Below, one piece after another: positions 5,740 through 11,493 of a stretch of DNA of 11,493 bases. Below the pieces are notes generated by a model, which was given only the letters and a program-made list of their open reading frames with translations, was not told the origin of the DNA and did no database searches. Each line of letters starts with the position of its first letter. Position 1 is the stretch's first letter. The stretch is taken from NCBI GenBank assembly GCA_937894565.1, contig CALBHK010000216.1:1-11493 (forward strand), read 5' to 3'. A program made the position numbers and the translations under genes. The stretch comes from an uncultured Chlamydiae bacterium. Lineage in GTDB: Bacteria > Chlamydiota > Chlamydiia > Chlamydiales > CALBHK01.

Positions 5740-6798
5740 ATGTCAGACCAAACAGATTCCCTTTTCAAATCCCTATTACGTTCATTCTTCAAATCTATTG
5801 GAGCTTTTTTAGGAGTGATCATCGCCATGTTTATTGGCATCATCATGATCGGAGTTTCTGCCGCAGACAACCACCTCTCCACAACCACCTATCAAAGCGA
5901 ACTTACCTCCAAAATCCAACCGGACGATGAAGACAATTTAACAGAACTTAACTCCTCCTCTCCTGTTATTTTGCAAATTGATATTATAGGAACTATTGGA
6001 CTTGACAAGCTCACCTACGCACACACTTATCAAAAGCTTTTAGAAGCTCAGCATGGTAAAACAAAAGGCCGCATCAAAGCTATCTTTTTAAGAATCAATA
6101 CTCCTGGAGGAGTTGTCACCGATTCCGACCAGATCTACCGAGCTCTCATGGCCTATAAACACAAGCATTCCATTCCCATCTATGCCTATGTGGATGGCCT
6201 CTGCGCTTCAGGTGGCATGTACATCGCTTGCGCCGCGGATAAAATTTTTTCCAGCCCCTCTTCTCTTGTCGGTAGTGTGGGGGTCTTATTACCTACTTTC
6301 TTCAATATCTCCCAGCCTTTGGAGCAGCATGGCATTCTTACCAAAACCATCATATCCGGAAAAGATAAAGATGAGATGAACCCTCTACGCCCTTGGGCTG
6401 AAAATGAAGGCCAAAATTATCAGGAAATCACTAACATCTACTATCAACAATTTGTCGATATCGTTGTGGCTAACAGAGCAGAAATATCTAAAGAAAAATT
6501 AATCAATGAATATGGCGCTCACATCTTTATTGCTGAAAAAGCAAAAGAGCTTGGGTATATCGACTATCCGGATGCAACCAGAGAACAAGCATTGCTGGCT
6601 TTAAAATATGAGGCGGGTATTAAAGAAAAATATCAAGTCATTAGTTTCCACACACAGAATTGGTACAAAGAACTCTTTACCAACAAACTTTCATTTTTGG
6701 AGGGTAAAGTAGAACACAGTTTCTTATTGCCAGGAAGCTTAGATAAGAACCTGGAAGGAAAGTTTCTCTACTATTACCGCTCACCGGTTAGTTTATAA
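5740..6798 (+). CDS. sohB: Membrane-anchored S49-family signal peptide peptidase (SohB/SppA)
   Basis: The protein has 352 residues. A short basic N-terminus is followed by one membrane segment at about residues 18-41, then an acidic, Ser/Thr-rich linker, placing the catalytic domain outside the cytoplasmic membrane. The S49 core is clear: VILQIDIIGTIG (76-87), FLRINTPGGVVTDSDQIYRAL (116-136), the nucleophile region CASGGMYIACAADKI with Ser157, VGSVGVLLP, and ISGKDKDEMNP with Lys210 as the likely general base. The 53-residue Ser-Lys spacing is close to that of Bacillus SppA (Ser147/Lys199). It should use a Ser-Lys dyad to degrade cleaved signal peptides or other membrane-proximal peptides. It is a single-copy-domain form, unlike the duplicated E. 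coli SppA. PolA begins 2 nt after its stop, and the same order is recalled in Chlamydia. Confidence 0.93.
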   Translation: MSDQTDSLFKSLLRSFFKSIGAFLGVIIAMFIGIIMIGVSAADNHLSTTTYQSELTSKIQPDDEDNLTELNSSSPVILQIDIIGTIGLDKLTYAHTYQKLLEAQHGKTKGRIKAIFLRINTPGGVVTDSDQIYRALMAYKHKHSIPIYAYVDGLCASGGMYIACAADKIFSSPSSLVGSVGVLLPTFFNISQPLEQHGILTKTIISGKDKDEMNPLRPWAENEGQNYQEITNIYYQQFVDIVVANRAEISKEKLINEYGAHIFIAEKAKELGYIDYPDATREQALLALKYEAGIKEKYQVISFHTQNWYKELFTNKLSFLEGKVEHSFLLPGSLDKNLEGKFLYYYRSPVSL

Positions 6799-6800
6799 AA

Positions 6801-9386
6801 ATGACCTCTCTATTCATTATTGACGCCTCTGCCTTTCTCTTCCGTTCCTATTATGCCATTCAGAGCATGAGCGCCCCTAATGGGGAGTCGACAAATGCTT
6901 TGTATGGATTTATCAGATCCATTCAAAAACTGCGTAAAGACTTTTCACCTACCCACCTTATAGCTGTTTTTGATGGCCCTAATAATGCTGCAGCACGCAA
7001 ATCGCTTTATCCCGCTTATAAAGCGAACCGCACCAAAGCGCCTCCTGATCTAGGCTATCAAATTGACTACGCGCGCCACTACTGCTCTCTAGAAGGCATC
7101 CCCCTTCTTAATATTCCCAATGTAGAAGCCGACGATGTGATGGGAAGCATTGCGTTGTGGGGGCAGCATCACTTTGAAACTATCTATCTCTGTTCCGGAG
7201 ATAAAGATCTCTGCCAACTAGTCAATGAAAAAATTCACATCTTAAACACCCATAAAGATAATTTAATTCTTGATCCACAGGGAGTTAGAGGGCAATTTGG
7301 CGTAGATCCTAATCGCATCATCGACTACCTCTCGATTGTAGGCGATAGTTCGGATAATATCCCCGGCCTAAGTGGATTTGGGCCTAAATCGGCAGAAAAG
7401 CTCTTGCAGGAATATGGAAGTTTAAGCTCCATCTTGGCTCATAAGCAAGCCTTTAGTGAAAAAAAGAAAGAAACTTTAGAACGTGAAGAAGAGCAAATGC
7501 ATCTCAATGAAAAGCTGCTTGCCATTGATACAACAGTCCCCTTCCCACAAGACACGCATTTCTTTCAACTCACCCCTTTAGATCCACAGCCTTTAATGGA
7601 CTTTTTTACCAAAATGAATTTTCGCTCTCTTTTAAAAGAGGTCCCCAAAGAGGAAAAAGCCACAAGTTCCAGCGCACATCTTGTAGAGGATAAACCCTCC
7701 TTGCAAGCCTGCCTAAAGAAGCTTATAGATCAAAAAGAAATCTGTTTCAGCGTGAAAGGAGCCCAAGATCCTCAAGGACATCTACCTTCTCCCCGTCAAA
7801 CAAAATTATTGGAAATTAGCTTAAGTTGCCATCCTGATGAAAGTTGGCATATTCCTTTTAAACCAGAATTCACCAACCTTTTAAGCGCTCTTTTTTCTTC
7901 CCAAAGCTTTTTTTACAGCCATGATATCAAATATGCCCTGCATTTACTTGCCAATGAGGGCATAGAACTTCCTAAAATTTCTTTCGACACCATTTTAGCT
8001 TCCTATATTCTCAATGCTCATCAAAAACAGCACTCCCTGGAAGCTCTGGCATTAGAACATTTTGGATTATCTACTTCGGGCAAATCCAATATAACAGTTC
8101 ACGAAAGTGTGCTCCTTATTGTGCAATTAAAACAGATATTTCAAGAACGCATTCAAACAAGAGGACTGCAAACTGTCTATTACTCAATAGAGCTGCCCTT
8201 AACGCACGTGCTCTTTCATATGGAAAGACAGGGCATTTATTTAGATAAAAACCAATTAGCTCTCTTTTCCATTACGCTTAACGAACAGATCAAAAAAGTA
8301 GCAGAGCGCATCTACGCTCTAAGTGGAGAAGAATTCAATCTCAATTCCCCTAAACAATTGGCCGAAATCCTTTTCAATAAATTAAATATCCCTCCGCCCC
8401 AAAAAACCAAAACAGGCTTTTCAACCAATGCAGATGTTTTAGAAACATTGCAGACCAAACACCCTATTGCAGCTGAACTTCTGGAATACCGCGGCTTAGA
8501 AAAATTACGTTCTACTTATGTTGATTCCCTCCCTCATCAGATCAATCCAGATACTGGACGCATTCATTGCACTTTCAGCCAAATTACAGCCGCAACCGGA
8601 CGATTAGCGAGCCTCGATCCCAATTTACAAAATATACCTGTACGTACCCCAATGGGGCGCCAAGTGCGCGCTGCTTTTAAACCCCAACGTGAAGGGTGGA
8701 GCTTTTTATCTGCAGATTACTCTCAAATTGAATTACGCCTCATGGCGCATTTAAGTGCCGACCCTCACTTAATTACAGCCTTTAAAGAGGGAAGAGACAT
8801 CCATGCGGACACCGCAGCTCGTATTTTTGGCATTCCCCTCTCTGAGGTCACTAAAGAGCAGCGCTACCGCGCTAAAGCAGTGAATTTTGGTATCATCTAT
8901 GGGCAGCAAGCTTTTGGATTAGCGCGGGAATTAGGCATTGATCCCAAAGAGGCTAAAACCTTTATTGATACTTATTTTAATCAATACAAACGTGTCAAAG
9001 AATTTATAGAAGAATCCATTCATAAAGCACGTTTAGAACAAAAAGCGACCACATTAACAGGAAGAGAGCGTGCTTTACCTGATATTCATTCAAAAAACAA
9101 AATCCTTGCCTCTGCAGCTGAAAGATTAGCGGTCAACACCCCTTTACAAGGAACAGCTGCTGATCTAATTAAACTTGCTATGATACGCATAGAAGAGCAT
9201 TTTAAAAGAGAAAAACTAAAAGGCTTTATGGTTTTACAAATTCACGACGAATTGCTTTTTGAACTTCCGGATGTTGAGATCGAGCAAGCGAACCCTCTGA
9301 TTCGAGAAGCAATGGAAAAGGTATGGGACCTCTCTATTCCTTTAACTATTGATCTCTCAGTTGGCAAAAATTGGGAACTATGTTAA
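6801..9386 (+). CDS. polA: DNA polymerase I
   Basis: The 861 residues have the three-part PolA layout. The 5'-nuclease (FEN-like) domain, residues 1 to about 290, keeps its acidic metal ligands: Asp8, FDG (Asp58), EADD (109-112), GDKD (133-136) and GDSSDN (181-186), followed by a helix-hairpin-helix, GFGPKSAEKLL. The middle exonuclease domain, about 310-440, keeps the fold (FDTILASYIL) but has lost the acidic proofreading residues: no D-x-E in motif I, KYA where the family has KYD, and HESVLL where D-A-D-V-T is expected. The polymerase domain is intact: motif A SADYSQIELR with Asp639, O-helix RYRAKAVNFGIIYG (688-701) with Lys692 and Phe696, and motif C IHDELLFE with Asp816. It therefore should support gap filling and primer removal without proofreading. 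There is little Shine-Dalgarno, and coupling to sohB is likely. Confidence 0.98.
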   Translation: MTSLFIIDASAFLFRSYYAIQSMSAPNGESTNALYGFIRSIQKLRKDFSPTHLIAVFDGPNNAAARKSLYPAYKANRTKAPPDLGYQIDYARHYCSLEGIPLLNIPNVEADDVMGSIALWGQHHFETIYLCSGDKDLCQLVNEKIHILNTHKDNLILDPQGVRGQFGVDPNRIIDYLSIVGDSSDNIPGLSGFGPKSAEKLLQEYGSLSSILAHKQAFSEKKKETLEREEEQMHLNEKLLAIDTTVPFPQDTHFFQLTPLDPQPLMDFFTKMNFRSLLKEVPKEEKATSSSAHLVEDKPSLQACLKKLIDQKEICFSVKGAQDPQGHLPSPRQTKLLEISLSCHPDESWHIPFKPEFTNLLSALFSSQSFFYSHDIKYALHLLANEGIELPKISFDTILASYILNAHQKQHSLEALALEHFGLSTSGKSNITVHESVLLIVQLKQIFQERIQTRGLQTVYYSIELPLTHVLFHMERQGIYLDKNQLALFSITLNEQIKKVAERIYALSGEEFNLNSPKQLAEILFNKLNIPPPQKTKTGFSTNADVLETLQTKHPIAAELLEYRGLEKLRSTYVDSLPHQINPDTGRIHCTFSQITAATGRLASLDPNLQNIPVRTPMGRQVRAAFKPQREGWSFLSADYSQIELRLMAHLSADPHLITAFKEGRDIHADTAARIFGIPLSEVTKEQRYRAKAVNFGIIYGQQAFGLARELGIDPKEAKTFIDTYFNQYKRVKEFIEESIHKARLEQKATTLTGRERALPDIHSKNKILASAAERLAVNTPLQGTAADLIKLAMIRIEEHFKREKLKGFMVLQIHDELLFELPDVEIEQANPLIREAMEKVWDLSIPLTIDLSVGKNWELC

Positions 9387-9961
9387 AATTACGAAAAGTT
9401 GCTATTACGGGCGGTATAGCAAGCGGTAAATCAACCGCTCTAGATATTTTGAAAGAATTGGGCGCTTACGTTGTAGATGCCGACAAGATTGTTCACCTTC
9501 TCCTTGAAAAAGATACAGATACAATAAATGCTATCATCAAAGAGTTAGGGGAAGAAGTTGTGGTCAACGGGCAATTAGATAGACGCCGCATCGCAGATAA
9601 GGTATTTAATCAAAAAACAAACAAACTCAAACCTATTGAAAACATTCTTCATCCAAAAGTTTTTACTGAAATTCAAAAGCACTATAGGCAAGCTCTTCAA
9701 GAGGGGGGCTATCTTTTCTTTGCTGTTGAAATGCCTCTACTTTTCGAAACACACAGCGAAAGTTGGTATGATTTTACAGTGGCCATTTTTACCGATCCAG
9801 CTCTTTGCCGTCAAAGATTTAAAGATTACGACCTGCGTATGTCACAGCAATTTACCCCCGAAGAAAAAGCCAGGCGGGCCCACTTTGTTATCCAAAACAA
9901 TCAAGACAAAAACAAACTTCAAGAAGAACTTAAAAATTTTGTTCAATTAATTTCTCTTTAA
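9380..9961 (+). CDS. coaE: Dephospho-CoA kinase
   Basis: CoaE phosphorylates dephospho-CoA with ATP in the last step of coenzyme A synthesis. From the ATG at 9380 the protein has 193 residues, near the usual length. The Walker A loop GGIASGKST is at 11-19. VVDADKIVH contains the conserved Asp33 at the substrate site. [17 protein letters not shown], the PLLFE segment followed by the lid region, and the C-terminal FVIQNNQDK match the family. A TTG at 9371 would add three residues (Met-Gly-Thr), but the ATG is preferred because it overlaps the polA stop by 7 nt, a common translational-coupling arrangement, and gives the normal family N-terminus. It lies in the sohB-polA-coaE-rho run. Confidence 0.95.
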   Translation: MLKLRKVAITGGIASGKSTALDILKELGAYVVDADKIVHLLLEKDTDTINAIIKELGEEVVVNGQLDRRRIADKVFNQKTNKLKPIENILHPKVFTEIQKHYRQALQEGGYLFFAVEMPLLFETHSESWYDFTVAIFTDPALCRQRFKDYDLRMSQQFTPEEKARRAHFVIQNNQDKNKLQEELKNFVQLISL

Positions 9962-9981
9962 ATAAAGGAACCTCAATCCAT

Positions 9982-11436
9982 ATGCAAGAAGAAGATCCTC
10001 AACAAACGCATGATCATTCAACCCATAAGAGCAGCAACCGTGTGCGCACAAAGCCCGAACACCGCACGCGCAGGCCAGCGCAGGCCAATACGCGCCTTGC
10101 CATCCAACCCCCTCCTCTATCGGATGAGGCAAAACAGCAAGAATCTCCTCTTCCTCCCCCTCCTTCCAATACTCCTACAGAAGTTGTTAAAGTGGGAGAT
10201 ATCCAACGCATGGATATCGATCAGCTTAATGCCTATGCAAAAAATTTAGGCTTGCAGCATTTAGGATCGCTCACAAAATCTCAGATGGTTTTTGATATCG
10301 TTAAACTGCTAGCAGAAAATCCCGATTATCTATTAGTGGGAGAGGGCGTTTTAGAAATTCTTCCCGATGGATTTGGTTTTTTACGCTCACCCAACTACAA
10401 CTACCTTCCTTCTGCAGAGGATATCTATGTCTCTCCTGCGCAAATTCGCCGCTATGATTTAAAAAAAGGCGATACTGTTACAGGGACCCTTCGTTCTCCA
10501 AAAGAAAAAGAGAAATTTTTTGCCTTGCTAAAAGTAGATTCTATTAATAATGTCACCCCAGAAGTGGCACGTGAACGCATTCACTTCGATAACCTAACAC
10601 CTCTCTATCCGAATGAAAGACTTGTGATGGAGACCACCTCTGACAAATTGACCACCCGTATATTGGATCTAGCTGCTCCTGTTGGAAAAGGTCAGCGTGG
10701 ACTGATTGTAGCGCCGCCGCGTTCAGGTAAAACCATTCTTTTACAAGATATTGCCCAGGCCATCGCCATCAACAATCCCGAAACAGTTCTTATTGTGCTC
10801 CTTATTGATGAGCGCCCTGAAGAGGTCACCGATATGCACCGCATCGTCAGAGGGGAAGTCATCTCTTCCACATTTGATGAGCCACCGGAAAGACACGTTC
10901 AAGTCGCTGAAATGGCGTTGGAAAAAGCGCGTCGTTTAGTTGAAATGGGCAAAGATGTCGTCATCTTGTTAGATAATATCACCCGTTTGGCCAGAGCTTA
11001 CAATACAGTGCAACCTCATTCCGGCAAAATTTTAACAGGTGGTGTGGACGCTAATGCTCTGCATAAGCCTAAGCGTTTCTTTGGTTCTGCGCGTAATATT
11101 GAAGATGGGGGCTCATTAACTATTCTGGCTACAGCCTTAATTGAAACAGGTTCTCGTATGGATGAAGTTATCTTTGAAGAGTTCAAAGGAACGGGCAATA
11201 TGGAACTAGTGCTCGATAGACGCTTGGCCGAACGTCGTCTCTTCCCAGCTATTGATTTTGAAAAGAGCGGCACACGAAAAGAAGATCTGATTGTGCATAA
11301 AGATGAATTGGAAAGGGTCTACGCTCTGCGTCGGGCTTTGGCCGGTATGCCATCCATGGATATCTTCAATCTTCTTTCCGGAAGAATGAAGAAGACTAAA
11401 AACAACATCGAATTTTTATTGCAGATCAAAGATTAA
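9982..11436 (+). CDS. rho: Transcription termination factor Rho
   Basis: Rho is a hexameric RNA-dependent ATPase/helicase that ends transcription. The 484 residues begin with about 70 residues rich in Gln, Pro, Arg and Lys that look disordered and are absent from the 419-residue E. coli protein. The Rho N-terminal helical domain follows at about 72-112 ([16 protein letters not shown]), then the cold-shock-like RNA-binding domain at about 118-190, with [12 protein letters not shown]. The ATPase core is fully conserved: Walker A APPRSGKT (244-251), [13 protein letters not shown] (273-285), Walker [17 protein letters not shown] (326-341), the Q/R-loop region [20 protein letters not shown], and the [23 protein letters not shown] end. 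It starts 20 nt after coaE, with AAAGGAA about 11 nt before the ATG, a rather long spacing. No downstream terminator hairpin is seen. Confidence 0.98.
   Translation: MQEEDPQQTHDHSTHKSSNRVRTKPEHRTRRPAQANTRLAIQPPPLSDEAKQQESPLPPPPSNTPTEVVKVGDIQRMDIDQLNAYAKNLGLQHLGSLTKSQMVFDIVKLLAENPDYLLVGEGVLEILPDGFGFLRSPNYNYLPSAEDIYVSPAQIRRYDLKKGDTVTGTLRSPKEKEKFFALLKVDSINNVTPEVARERIHFDNLTPLYPNERLVMETTSDKLTTRILDLAAPVGKGQRGLIVAPPRSGKTILLQDIAQAIAINNPETVLIVLLIDERPEEVTDMHRIVRGEVISSTFDEPPERHVQVAEMALEKARRLVEMGKDVVILLDNITRLARAYNTVQPHSGKILTGGVDANALHKPKRFFGSARNIEDGGSLTILATALIETGSRMDEVIFEEFKGTGNMELVLDRRLAERRLFPAIDFEKSGTRKEDLIVHKDELERVYALRRALAGMPSMDIFNLLSGRMKKTKNNIEFLLQIKD
10068..10087 (+). repeat. Perfect 10-bp tandem duplication inside rho
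   Basis: GCGCAGGCCA occurs twice head to tail at 10068-10077 and 10078-10087, in the disordered N-terminal part of Rho. The unit is not a multiple of three, so gain or loss of one copy would shift the reading frame. Confidence 0.7.
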
Positions 11437-11445
11437 TGACTTGCC

Positions 11446-11493
11446 TTACGCAATAAAACAAGATATGAAAAGAATGACAGGATAGGCAGGCAT
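11446..11493 (-). CDS. Possible 3' end of a convergent gene (partial)
   Basis: A minus-strand frame enters from the right edge and ends with TAA at 11446-11448, 9 bases after the rho stop. The 15 visible codons read MPAYPVILFISCFIA, a hydrophobic tail such as a membrane protein could have. Fifteen open codons are easily found by chance, and the ATG at the very edge could also be internal, so this is only a candidate. The remaining tail after rho shows nothing else. Confidence 0.2.
   Translation of the reverse strand: MPAYPVILFISCFIA

Overview
The window looks like chromosome from a member of the Chlamydiae, most likely an amoeba-associated 'environmental' lineage rather than Chlamydia itself. 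It is AT-rich, Shine-Dalgarno use is patchy, and two gene orders match what I recall from Chlamydia: MYG1 family-HIT family, and S49 peptidase (sohB)-polA-coaE-rho. The identification rests on recalled synteny and protein style, not on a search. The intergenic palindromic elements and the isochorismatase-like gene suggest a larger, less reduced genome than the pathogenic chlamydiae.

Layout. Positions 72-4111 carry four genes, all on the minus strand. In transcription order they are a MYG1-family metal-dependent hydrolase/exonuclease, a HIT-family nucleotide hydrolase 13 nt downstream, an isochorismatase-like (cysteine hydrolase fold) protein, and an exported HEAT-repeat protein. Both gaps after the HIT gene hold a large inverted-repeat element. 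The one at 2737-2899 is a near-perfect palindrome whose arm contains the last five codons and the stop of the HIT gene. The one at 1763-2020 is a nested structure of six small palindromes in mirror order, and it abuts the start codon of the HEAT gene.

Positions 4112-4545 form a divergent AT-rich promoter region. It holds an operator-like palindrome cluster and a clear TATAAT box.

From 4546 to 11436 everything is on the plus strand: a CysJ-like FAD/NADPH reductase without a flavodoxin domain, then a tight housekeeping run of membrane S49 peptidase, DNA polymerase I, dephospho-CoA kinase and transcription terminator Rho. Gaps in this run are 2 nt, a 7-nt overlap, and 20 nt. It is probably one operon mixing envelope proteolysis, DNA repair, CoA synthesis and transcription termination. 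The last 57 bases have no clear gene, apart from a possible 3' end of a convergent reading frame.

Most of the coding content is ordinary. The points that deserve attention are the two palindromic elements and how they meet gene ends, the isochorismatase-like protein that has lost its catalytic cysteine and gained a CC-x4-CC tail, the flavodoxin-less CysJ-like protein, and the palindrome cluster in the divergent promoter.
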